Below are positions 35,593-46,234 of a DNA stretch of 64,000 nt, piece after piece. Both the position numbers and the translations under genes were made by a program. The stretch is taken from assembly GCA_030760725.1 (NCBI GenBank), contig JASWHV010000010.1, positions 35,903,760-35,967,759 of the forward strand, written 5' to 3'. This stretch comes from Neostapfia colusana. Taxonomy: Eukaryota > Streptophyta > Magnoliopsida > Poales > Poaceae. A model generated the notes under the pieces. The model was not told the origin of the DNA, did no database searches, and worked only from the letters and a program-made list of their open reading frames with translations. Every line of letters begins with the position of its first letter. Position 1 is the first letter of the stretch.

Positions 35593-36388
35593 AACCTACC
35601 CCCCTTAAACTGAATCTCGCCATCGAGATTCGATAGAGTAGAGAATAAATGATGGAATTCTGCCTTCAGGTCTTCCTCACGCTCCCATGTGATTTCGGCT
35701 TCCGTGTGATGGCTCCATTGTACCATGCACCAATGGATCACTTTATTTCTCGTGACCCTTTCCTTCACGTCCAAAATTTTGACGGGGTGTTCCTCGTAGG
35801 TCAGATCCTCTTGAAGCTCAAGCTCATCCATCGGTACTTGTTCTTCCGGTACTCGTAAGCACTTCTTTTGTTGGGATACATGAAACACGTCGTGCACGTC
35901 GGAGAGGTGTGTTGGCAGCTCTAGTTGATAGGCTACTTCTCCTCGCTTGCCCAAAATCTTGAATGACCCGATATAGCGAGGTGCTAACTTGCCTTTGACG
36001 TTGAACCGTCGTTGGCCTCGGATAGGAGATACCTTAAAATACACGAAGTCTCCCATTTCGAAGGTCAATCTCCTTCGCCTATTGTCCGCATAACCTTTTT
36101 GTTGTGACTGTGCAGCCTTCAAGTTTTCTCATATCGTTTGGACTTGCTTCTCGGCATCTTGCAGCACATAGGGTCCAAACACTTGGCTCTCTCCGGTCTC
36201 ATTCCAGAACAGCGGCGTTGAACACCATCTACCATACAATGCTTCGAAAGGTGACATCTTCAATCTGGCTTGGTAGCTGTTGTTGTACGAGAATTCAGCA
36301 TATGGCAAGCTCTTATCCCAACTACGGCCATGTTTCAAGCGCAAGCTCTCAACATGTCTTCCAAAATCTGATTTGTCCTCTCCATTTA
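35593..36388 (-). pseudogene. Element E: integrase C-terminus and chromodomain
   Basis: Frames 36344-36129 and 36122-35520 cover the end of the integrase core (WDKSLPYAEFSYNNSYQ), the GPY/F region (GDFVYFKVSPIRGQ) and the chromodomain (AEITWEREEDLKAEF). A stop at about 36126-36128 separates them. The last frame has lost its normal stop and reads through the polypurine tract into the LTR, ending at 35520. The upstream part of the gene continues at 39653 beyond solo LTR F. Confidence 0.9.
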
Positions 36389-36539
36389 TGTGACACCCTC
36401 AATTTTGATTCCTGCATGCATTCATATTTTATGTAGAGAAAACATTTTAAAAGAAGTAGGAACGGAGAAAGAACCAAAAAGATAGCCAAAAGGAGCCAAA
36501 TCCAGTTCACAGAGAGCACCGAAGACAATTCCCGTGACC

Positions 36540-37545
36540 CGCTGGCCACGTGGCGCCTTCGTACCTCATCCTCGCAAAGGGGGAGAGGTCCGCCGCTAAC
36601 TGGCTGCGTGGCAGGCTCGGAGCTTGTCTCTGAAAAAGGGGCGAGGTCCGACCCCGTGGGACACGTGTTGCCCCCGGAGCTAGCCTCTGCGGAGGAGCGA
36701 GGCCAGCTACGCAGGACACGTGTCGCCTTCGGAGCTAGACACTGCGGAGAAGAAAGGCCCAGCCGCGCGGGACACGTGTAGCTCTCGGAGCTCACCTCCG
36801 AGAGGTCCAGCCCAGCCAGACATGTCTCACCCTCAGAGCTCATCTCCGAGAGGTCCGACACTATGGGACACATGTCGCTCTGGGAGCTTACCTCCGGGAG
36901 GTCCGGTCCTACTGGACACGTGTCATCCTCGGAGCTCATTCCCGAGGAAAAGACACTGAAGGACACGCGTCAGCCTCGGAGCTCGCCTCCGAGAGGTCCC
37001 GCCCTAAGGGAGGTCCGACACTACCAGACACGTGTTACCTCCGGAGCTCACCTCCGGGAGGTCCGACATTGTAGGACACGTGTGAACCTCGGAGCTCACC
37101 TCCGGGAGATCCGACGCTGATGGACACGTGTTGACCTCGGAGCTCACCTCTGGGAGGTACGATGCTGATGGACATGTGTCGACCTCGGAACTTGTCTCTG
37201 AGGAGAAAGGAAGATTCGGCACTGCTAGGACACATGGCACTATCGGAGCTCACCTCCGAAGAAAGGGGAGGTCCGACACTGACACGTGGCGTACGCAGAG
37301 CTTGTCTCTGGAGAGAGGGGAGGTCCCGACCCACCAGACACGTGGCACATGCGGAGCTTGCCTCCGAGGAGAGGGAGGTCCCGCCCGCCAGGACACGTGG
37401 CGCACGCGGAGCTAGCCTCTGAGGAAGAGGGAGGCCTCGCCTGCCAGACACGCGGCACAAGCAGAGTTCGCCCTTGAGGAAAAGGAAAGCCTAGGCCCCC
37501 GCTGGACACGTGGAGCCTCTGGAGCTTATCCCTGCGGAAGGACGC
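36540..37545 (+). repeat. G-box minisatellite in solo LTR F
   Basis: About 19 imperfect units of 45-70 bp upstream of the TATA box. Each has GGACACGTGT or a variant (ACATGTGT, ACACGCGT, ACACGTGG), then TCGGAGCTC, then CACCTCCGGGAGGTCCGAC. The array is about twice as long as in B. The inverted halves CTCCGGGAG and GAGCTC could also form small hairpins. Confidence 0.85.
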
Positions 37546-37724
37546 GATTCTGATGTGGTTTTCCTCTGTACGTAAGTACCCGTTACTGAGGAAACCAACA
37601 CGAACTCTTCTACGTTGAATACTGCAACCAAATCGATTGAAAGATAATTTGTTAAGATCCAAACACAAATCAAATAGGACTCTTATTAGAAATCCAATCG
37701 GAGAAGGACTCTTCTTTTCCCGAT

Positions 37725-39281
37725 TATAAATAGAACCCAAAACCACCCCTTGGTCATAACATCTTTTCTAAAGCCAACGACTTAGAGGCCCTAGCCCCCC
37801 AAACTCGCCAAGCTAAACCCCTTCGCCGGCGTTTGACCACCGGAGAGACCGCCGACGAGCCCAGACACGATTGCCATCGCCGGAGGATAGCCGACGATCT
37901 GTTTTTGCTAGAGGAAGAACCCAAAGGAAGTAAGAGGAACGAGCTCAGGGAGCTGTCTACGAAGGATTTCAGCACCAGGAATTTGAGATACGTGAGCAAC
38001 AGAAGCCACAAGAACAAGGCAAGTGCCCCTTGACCATATTGATCCCATGTTTTTTGGAAAACTGTTTGTTTGCGAAAACTGTGAATGCTTGAGTCAACTT
38101 GATGGGAAACCCTTTAATAGGAGTTTACTAGTTTTGTTAACCACCCTTGTCGCCGGAGAAGTTTATGAGTCGGGTATGGTCGTTTTTCTTTTCTGCTTTG
38201 ATAATCTACGGGATATGGGAAGCGATAGAATGTGTCTAGCTACTGCACTCATGAGAATAATGATAATGAGAACTTAATAATGAACATGAATCGGAGGGAG
38301 ATCTAGGCAAGCTTGGTTTGTGGATGAGGTAGTATGAGATGGTGGTTACTTGCCGTAGATCTAAGGACCGGTTCATGCAAGCCATGCCAGGAATACTGTG
38401 CCACCACAAGGCCAAATATGGGTGCGGCTTAGCTGACTAATTAGGTAAGTTGCTAGATTGTTATGGACCGTGGAAGGCGCGGGGAATGGGAGTCGAGTGA
38501 GGACTGCCCTGGGAACTGCATGGCACAAGAGGGGGCCCATAGGTGGGAGAATTGGAGATTCTAGCCTGCCGGTGAATCCTTAGTGAGTCCATACATCTAG
38601 TAACCCCTTTGTAAAGGCTATTTTGTGATCTCTTGGCCATACACTGACGGTTGTGTACTGGTATAATAGAGGTTCTGCAGTCGCCGACTGGTGACGAAAT
38701 CACAAACTTGTGGGTGAAGTGGTGCCACCTCTGCAGAGTCTAAAACTATCATGATATCCGTGCTTCCGGTCACAAGCGCCTGGCCAACTTGCATGATTAT
38801 ATGGGATGGTTTCGGATGGTTCGGTTTCGGTTATTGGGATGGTATTGGTTTGGTTATGGTTTGGTCTTTGGATTTGGTTTTCGGGACTATTGAAGTCCGG
38901 GTAATGAGATTGGTTTCGGTTATGCGACGGAAATTGAATATGAGATGAGATGGTAGTGAATACGAGATGATATTCATGAGCATGAGAAAAGTTGAGAAAG
39001 ATAAATGTCTGGAAGAGACATGAAAAGTGGTGAATCATGATGGAGGTATGTTGATGTTTAAATACATGTTGGGATTACATTCATTTAAATCTAGTTGCTG
39101 TTTTTACATGTTTTGTGAAAAAACTTTGCTTTCCGCAATGAGCCTTTTAATACCTACCTTGCTGTGAGCTACATATCATATTTTCCTGCACATGCTGAGT
39201 ACGTCATGTACTCAAACTTGCATTATTACTTCATCATCAGCGACAAGAGAGGAGTACTTCAAAGACCATGTGGAGTATTAG
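37725..39281 (+). other. LTR exons of element F, first intron missing
   Basis: TATA at 37725-37732. Exon 1 runs straight into exon 2 at about 37936/37937 (GTAAGAG|GAACGAGCTCAGGG). B has a 300-bp intron at this point (4961-5260), and E's LTR has a matching donor at 47649. Exon 2 ends at 38018 with a GC donor (AACAAG|GCAAGTG). Intron 2 (38019-39240) is retained. The last exon begins after CATCATCAG and stops at TAG 39279-39281 in the Gln/Glu-rich frame. No ATG was found in that frame, because TAA occurs just before the junction. Confidence 0.5.
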
Positions 39282-39652
39282 GAGTGTGATCCACCCTCAA
39301 CCTTGCCTGTGGAGTAGAGATGGAGCCGCAGCTGCTGTTTAGTTTGCTTCCGCAATAGTTAGAAGACTTCCGCTGCTAGAATAAAGACTTCCGCTGCTGC
39401 TGCTTAGTTTGCTTCCACACTAATTAGAAGACTTCCGCAGCTAGAATAAAGACTTCCGCTGCTAGAATAGATTAGAGACTTCTGCTGCAATAGAAATTGA
39501 TGTAATAAAGTACTTGAACATATTCATTCGTTGTTATATATATTATGAATTCAGTTTGTGGATTAAATGTGTATGTGTGATGGACATCCTGGGCACACAT
39601 ACGGATCTGTCTCGGTTCCGAGAAGTTTTCTCTCAGGACCGGGGGTCTCACA

Positions 39653-41562
39653 GTTTGCCCGTCGGTTTGCGGGTGATAAGCGGAGCTGAAATTCAGCCAT
39701 GTACCCATGGCTTCGTGCAGCTTCTTCCCGAACCTGGAGGTAAATTGAGAACCCCGATATGAAACTATCCTCTTCGGAACTCCATGGCGACACACGATTT
39801 GCTCCATATACAGCTCGGCTAGTTGTGCAACACTGTACTTGGTTCTAACAGGAAGGAAATGGGCTGTTTTCGTCAATCGGTCCACGATAACCCAAATAGA
39901 GTCGTAACCCGATTGAGTACGTGGCAATACGACGATGAAATCCATGCTGATGTCTACCCACTTCCACTCGGGTACTTTCAATGGCTGCAACAGTCCAGCG
40001 GGTCTTTGATGTTCGGCCTTCACCCGTTGGCACGTGTCGCATAAGGCAACATATTAAGCTATGTCCTTTTTCATACCATCCCACCAATAGCAAGTTTTCA
40101 TGTCCTTGTACATATTTGTACAGCCGGGGTGTATGGAATAAGGTGAGTCATGTGCCTCCTTTAATATCGTGTCACGGATGTGCTTCATGTTAGGCACACA
40201 AATCCTTTTCCCTAACCAAACCGTGCCTTTCTCGTCTTCCTTGAAATCCTTTTCTATGCCTTGTCAGATTCTTTCTTTGATTTCCTTGATTTCCTCATCC
40301 GTCGCTTGGCCATCTCGTACCTCTTGTTCCAGCGAGGAGTTCAGTTCTATCCCTTCCATCTCGTTCAAGAACCTGAGATGTAACCGTTTGAACTCCTTGC
40401 GCAGCTCGGGTGGCAGCTCCCAAACCGTGAGTTGGTGACATGTTTCCTTCTGGCTCAACGCATCAGCTACTACATTGGCCTTTCCAGGGTGATAGTTGAT
40501 TCCAAAATCATAATCCTTGATGAGTTCCATCCATCGATGTTGCCTCAAATTCAGGTCCGTTTGCGTGAATATATACTTGAGGCTTTTGTGATCCATATAG
40601 ATCTCACATCGGTGGCCAAGGATATAATGCCTCCAAATCTTCAAGGCATGTACCACGGCTGCAAGTTCCAAGTCATGTGTGGGGTAATTCAGCTCATGTT
40701 TCTTTAGTTGTCTCGACGCATAGGCTACCACTTGTCCTTCTTGCATGAGCACACATCCAAGTCCTTGTCTTGATGCATCACAATATATGATGAAGCTCTT
40801 GCTCACGTCCGGCAATACCAAAACCGGCGCTGTGGTTAATCTCTTCTTTAGCTCCTCAAAGCTTTCTTGACACGCTAGTGTCCACTGAAATGCTTTCCCT
40901 TTCATTAGCAATTCAGTCATGGGCTTCGCTATTTTGGAGGAATCCTTGATGAACCAGCGGTAGTATCCAGCCATCCCAAGGAAATTCTGAATATCTCTCA
41001 CATTCTGCAGTCGGTTCCACTTCAGAACATCTCCCACTTTTCCGGGATCAACCGATACTCCTCCCTCGGAGATGATATGGCCTAGGAACGATATCTCCTT
41101 TAGCCAAAATTGACACTTGCTGAACTTAGCATACAATTGATGCTCTCGTAGTTTCTGCAATGTCAACTTCAAGTGGTCTTCATGTTCTTCCTCGCTTTTC
41201 GAATACACAATGATATCGTCGATGAAAACCATGACAAACTTTTCCAAGTATTCCATGAAGACCTTATTCATGAGGTACATAAAGTATGAGGGTGCATTCA
41301 ATAACCCAAAAGACATAACGGTATATTCATACGAACCATACCGTGTTCGAAATGCTGTCTTGGGTATATCGGATGGCTTAATCTTCAGCTGGAAGTATCC
41401 CGACCGAAGATCAATCTTGGAGAAAATTCGGGCACCTTTCATTTGGTCGAACAGGTTCTTTATACGGGGCAGCGGGTATTTATTCTCGATCGTCACCTCA
41501 TTGAGAGACCTATAATCCACACACATCCTTTGGGTCCCATCCTTCTTGTCTACGAAGACCAC
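39653..41562 (-). pseudogene. Element E: RT, RNase H and integrase N-terminal half
   Basis: Minus-strand continuation of E's pol. Frame 41562-40264 contains RT (SKIDLRSGYFQ, FIDDIIVYSK) and RNase H (YCDASRQGLG, YMDHKSLKY, VVADALSQK). A stop at 40264-40266 replaces Arg. Integrase is readable to 39653 (MDFIVVLPRTQ, TDGQT), where F interrupts it. The second catalytic Asp block reads SYRGSQF where relatives have SDRG, and a TAA lies near 40055. No functional enzyme is expected. Confidence 0.9.
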
Positions 41563-42045
41563 GGGGGCTCCCCATGGTGGCGAGCTTGGGCGTATAAAAC
41601 CCTTTTCTAGCTGCTCCTGAATTTGCTTCTTAGCTCCACTAGATCATTAGCGGGCATCCTATACGGCCTCTTCGCTATAGGTGCAGTTCCGGGTACTAAA
41701 TCAATGGCAAATTCAATGTCCCGGTCAGGTGGCATACCTGGAAGTTCTTCCGGGAACACATCTGAATATTCTTGAACCACCGGAATGCTTTCCAATGTCG
41801 CTTCTTCGACGTGGTTCAGCGCTGTCTTCTCGGTTGCCGGTTGGGCTGCCTCGAACTCAATACGAGTACCGTGCTCACTTGTCAGCAGCACGATCATTTC
41901 AGCACATTGAATCACCCCATTGTGCTTACTTAGCCAATCCGTTCCAAGTATTATGTCAATCCATTGGGAATGAAAGACAATAAGGTTGGCAAGAAAGTCT
42001 ACCCTCCTTATTTTAAGACTTACTTTCGGACATACTATATTATTA
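41563..42045 (-). pseudogene. Element E: protease C-terminal part
   Basis: Frame 41915-41607 and flanks match the protease/RT linker (IPVVQEYSDVFPEELPGMPPDRD, VPGTAPIAKRPYRM). A shift near 41640 separates it from RT. The catalytic DSG region and all of gag are missing: similarity to B stops at about 42045 (B position near 8676) and resumes with leader sequence. Confidence 0.8.
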
Positions 42046-42328
42046 GGAGCTAGAATTCAGATTTGAAAAAAACCAATTTTCCAACTATATGCATCAAGGT
42101 GTATGAACTAAGCAACTTCTTTCTTTAATATCGGCTTATATGAGGATGTGAACAAGTCATGAAGCATCTCACATCTCTCTACTATGTGTGGATGTGGACT
42201 TTCGCAGAAGCATCCCACAACTTACATCAGCACAAAAATCAAGCAATCATCAATAGATTTCAGCAGACCACTCTTATTCAAGCTACTACGATCTAAGCGT
42301 TCATATTACAGCTTATTCAATGGGAAAC
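42046..42328 (-). other. Element E: leader remnant upstream of lost gag
   Basis: The minus strand shares blocks with B's leader just before gag (CACCTTGATGCATATAGTTG, and a GATGCTTC...CACATCCTCAT block). Hence roughly 1.3 kb of gag and protease was deleted at about 42045. No ORF of note here. Confidence 0.65.
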
Positions 42329-42757
42329 CTAAACTGAATCATGTGAACAGGTGCTGTTCTCACCGTGTGACGGGGGTGGTCCATACATGGGCGCACGCCA
42401 TAGTGAGTCGGCAGTCCATGTAGGATTAGATGACGCTGGTGCTCCATTTGCTCCCGCATTGGCAGGAGTCTCCTCCTGTTTTTCCAGCAAGTACAGCTTC
42501 TTGCGGAGGTAACAGATCTCTTCTTGTGCTCTTGCATAGCAGTTTCCTAACTCCACGAGCAACCTCTGAGACTTGTAAGCAGCTTGCGGGTTGGAAAGAG
42601 CTTTTACATAGGGTCCAATGATCTCCCTTGTACCACTCTTCCGATACGGATGCAGCTCAAAAGTTGTGTACTCAAGATGCTCATGGAAGGTGTAGCACAG
42701 TCTAGTGAATGCTTCCCATGCAGCATCATCGGTAGCTTCTGCACTTGTAGCTCTCCA
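42329..42757 (-). pseudogene. Element E: C-terminal 142 codons of an orf0-like protein
   Basis: Open minus-strand frame from the G insertion point (42758) to TAG at 42329-42331, lying between E's leader and its expected 5' LTR, the position orf0 has in C. The visible part is helical and charged (DDAAWEAFTRLCYTFHEHLE, LVELGNCYARAQEE, YLRKKLYLLEKQEE) with a Pro/Gly/Asn-rich tail. No known domain was recognised, and by eye it is not similar to C's orf0. The N-terminal part was lost with the deletion at 47557. It could have been a coiled-coil accessory protein. Confidence 0.6.
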
Positions 42758-43005
42758 TTGTCACACCCGGTTTTTCCGAAGAACAACCAAGTGAATATCA
42801 CATGTATGCCAGGATCATTTTCTCATACATGTGATGACAAATAGTGAAGCATCATTTATTACAAGCCAGGTGTCGAATATAAATAAGTCTTACATAGTAA
42901 ATGTCTCGATGGACAATAACAAGTTCATCACAAGTAAATAAACTAGCAGCAGAATATTATTCTCGAGGGCTCCATCACAGGCGTTGCCCGGGGGTCTCCC
43001 TGAAC

Positions 43006-45573
43006 CTAGAAACCTTCTTCGGGTCCAAAGTCTTGGTCATTATACACCACCTCATTATCTTGACCTGAGCAGCAATATAAACCAACAAATATGCAAGGTT
43101 GAGTACCAATGGTACTCAGCAAGTGTGGGAAAATTATATCATGCATGGCTAGAACAAGGAGAGGTTGAACTCATGGTTAAAGCACTACGCAATTAATACC
43201 TATCACCTTAGCTTATTAAGCACCTACATTACTACACAGGTGAAATGGTCCAAATCTCCCATCCCATCATCAAAATCCAATAACCATAACATCATTTCCA
43301 ATGTTAAGCTCCCCTCTTAACATCACAACTTCCAAAACCATCAATCCTCTAATCATGAATAAGTCCAAGCCGCTCTTGACCGTGAGCACGGCTGTCATGA
43401 CAGTTTTTGACTCTGCAGAGTTTGTACAACTGTACCCACATGTAGTGATTTCATCTCCCGTTGCCGGGTGGACTAAAAGAACCTCCATTATGCCAGTGGC
43501 TACGAACCACATTCACACTTCCCAGGTGTGTAGCTAGGAGATCACTACGAAGCCTTTACAAAGGGATTCCCGACGAGCATGGGCCCACTGAGGTTTCACC
43601 CCTAACAGCATACAAGAGGCTCCAACCCCGCTGTAGTGGCCCCCTCTTGAGCCTTGCGGTTCATATGGTAGTCCAGCTGACACCTATTCCCCGCACCCTC
43701 CAACACACCCATACTACGCCGGGGATACACCTAATTAATTGGCCAAGCTGCCCCATCTCAGCATGTGCTTGGCACTGTAAAGCCAGGTTACATGCTCCAT
43801 GAACCGGTCCTTAGGATCCAGGCAAGTACTAAACACAAACCCAAGTCTCGTGCACCCAGCTCACAACCAAAACATCCAACTTGCCTTGATCCCTACCTCT
43901 ACATAACTCACAATATCTCATTCAAGAGTATGGTAAAAATAAACTGATGATCTCATTTCCCAAATATCCCATTCTAAGCATGGCTAAGCATATGTAATAT
44001 GAATAAATGATAAAATAAATCCCAACCCAAGCTACAAGGAAACAAGGTAATGCAATTCTAGGGAAACTTCCTATCATGGGTTTCATATTTAAATTGACAA
44101 TGCAAATAACTCTAGCTACACATCCTAGCATAGGATCAAAGTGGTCAAGGACACTTGCCTCCTTCCTGCTGCTCTTGAAATGGATAGTCCTGATCTTGGA
44201 AATGAATAACTTGCTCTTGAGCAGGTTCTACATCATACCATCACACATAGCAAAAGAAAAATAACAATCCATAAGACATAGTTCACACTTCCACTTCATA
44301 CAAACTACACATTCATATTTATGAAAGTCATTCACAATTATATGTGTTGTGGTTACTCTATGTGTGCTGACTTGTAGCTTGCATGCACTTTTAATCATGT
44401 GTACATGATTCCTACTTTTGTATTCATATTTATGTTTGCCTATTATATATATATGAGTTTCCAAATTCAAATAAATTCCTTATATTTAATTGATACACCT
44501 TTTAGCTACCAAGTATGCATGAAAGGTATATTTCTTCTCCATATGTGTCTTCAGAATTTCTACCAACCCTAAACTGAATTCTTTGGATTTTAGAAACTCC
44601 ATTTATCATTTACTAGTTGCTATATTTTCAGATTTATTTTCCTATGCATAAATGTGTACTTTATTATGAAATTAGTAATACACATCATCTAAACAGAATA
44701 GGTTCTGGTCCTAAATAATTTAATAACATATTTTGACCTTTGCCTCTGATGTAAACTATTTCACAATTACTTTCCCTATTTTCTAAAACTATTCATTACT
44801 TAAAAATGTGTCCCTAAATGTGAATAATAAATTAGACAGATTCAATTCAGCCCAAAATATGTTTTTATATCACTCCAAAGTTTTCTAAATACTGAGAAAG
44901 TTTTTAATTTAATTATGACAATATGTTTGTCCGACTTTTTAATTTTTAAACACTAGCCACATATTCAATTTCCTAATTTAAATACTAAACAGGGCTAAAA
45001 AGGTAAACTCACCCCATTACAGGGTCTATAATATTATTTTCAGAATTTCCAGGGGTCTAGCTACACTTATCAGAGGTGTTTTTCCTAATTTTTATTAAGT
45101 CCAGGGTCTAAAACTGATTTTTAAATGAATTTACACGATTTTCTGAAGTTCCAGGGGCTAGATCAGAAGTTTCCGGGGCTAGCTCTTATTTCCCGAGAAC
45201 CCCAGGGGGTAGCACGTAAGATTTCCAGTCTTTATAACGCGGGGCTGACGTGGACCGTCCGATTTTAAACCGACGGCTGAGATTATAACATCGAACCGGT
45301 ACGCGGGGATTTAAACCCTACCGTGCGATTTAAAATAAACGGCGCACAAGCGGCCACGTCGCTCTGATTGAGCGCGGGCCGCGCTGCCGGTGGCGCACGG
45401 CGGCGGGAAGCGGCGATCTCGCCGGAGACTTTCGGATCTTCGAGAATTCTCCCTAGAACTGTGATTTTATGGCATAGATCGGTGGAGGGGAGGTCGGGGA
45501 TCTCACCTCGAGGGTTTTCATGAGCTCGGAGGTCCTGGAAGGTGATCGGCGACGAGGTCCGAGGCAAAACCAT
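43006..45573 (-). CDS. Spliced LTR microprotein ORF of element G, 64 codons
   Basis: Predicted exons 45573-45507, 44227-44159 and 43064-43006. The ATG at 45573 is the first AUG after the TATA box (45776-45783) and sits in GCCATGG. Exon 1 ends CCTCGAG|GTGAG. Exon 2 follows GATGTAG and ends at a GC donor, GGAG|GCAAGT. Exon 3 follows GCTGCTCAG and ends with TAG. Introns are 1279 and 1094 bp. Both joins are phase 1 and the frame stays open. The product would start MVLPRTSSPITF, be Gln/Glu/Asp-rich in the middle (VIHFQDQDYPFQ) and end DFGPEEGF. No signal peptide or membrane segment. A poly(A)-like AATAAA lies downstream in the same LTR. No family recognised. Coding rests on phase, start context and comparison with A. 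Confidence 0.6.
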
Positions 45574-45775
45574 GGCGAAGCTCGTCGGCACTGTGTTTAC
45601 ACCGCAAGTCACCGAGTTTTCTGCACCTGCAAGGTTCCCCGGAGGCGGTGGATCAAGACCAGCGAGTTAGACCGGAATTTCCGAGCTTAGATCGGCCAGA
45701 ATTCGCCGGAGAAGTCTCGGTTCTCACCGGAGTAAAAATCGTCGATCGCGGGGGAAAAACAGAACGAGGCCGGGG

Positions 45776-45783
45776 TTTTTATA
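45776..45783 (-). promoter_or_regulatory. TATA box of element G LTR
   Basis: TTTTTATA on the + strand gives TATAAAAA on the minus strand, the same box as in element A. Confidence 0.7.
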
Positions 45784-46189
45784 GATGGGGGAAGGCGGCG
45801 GGGTGGTTTAGATCATGTCCGCGTCGCCTACGAACAGAATTGAGCGGGGATACGCCGAAACCCCGATCGGTTTTGATTCGGGTGCGAGAGAGTCCGGCGC
45901 GGGAGCGAGGTGGAAGACGATCTGGTGGGTCCCGCCTATCAGTGGGAGAAAGCGGCGCGCGCGGCTGCGGGCTGGCGCGGCACTGGTTGGGCCGGCTGGT
46001 GGGTTTCGGCCCACTGGCCGGTTTTTTTCTGTTTTCTGTTTTTCTTTTTCTATTTCTTTTCTGATTTGAGTTTAATTTGAATTCCAGTTTGAATTTGAAT
46101 TTTTGCAAAACATGCAACACGTCCAAAATTTTTTAAATTCCCCTCTTAACATGATTTAGGGTTTTGAATCAAAATTTTGGGGTGTTACA

Positions 46190-46210
46190 GCTCTACCCCC
46201 CTTAAAAGAA
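46190..46210 (-). other. Element G polypurine tract
   Basis: TTTAAGGGGGGTAGAGC on the minus strand, next to the LTR start. Confidence 0.85.
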
Positions 46211-46234
46211 ATCTCGTCCTCGAGATTGGTGTTT

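Larger units (their letters stand above)
36389..39652 (+). mobile_element. Element F: solo LTR (3264 bp)
   Basis: Runs from TGTGACACCC to GGGTCTCACA with no internal region, inserted in E's integrase gene. Flanks are ATTTA (left) and GTTTG (right). The uninterrupted gene would read GTTTG, so the left copy appears changed by two G-to-A transitions. This fits LTR-LTR recombination followed by decay. Same family as B's LTR. It holds a 19-unit G-box array, TATA at 37725, predicted exons, and a cluster of GACTTCCGCTGC repeats at 39346-39487 near the end. Confidence 0.88.
42759..46189 (-). repeat. Element G 3' LTR (3431 bp)
   Basis: Minus strand from TGTAACACCCC at 46189 to CGGGTGTGACA at 42759. 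Same family as element A's LTR (1234-4565), in inverted orientation. TATA at 45776-45783, predicted spliced ORF 45573-43006, and AATAAA on the minus strand near 42852. AT-rich 44270-45150 is read as intron 1 with nothing else recognised. Left flank TCCAT belongs to E; the right-hand duplication is lost. Confidence 0.92.
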
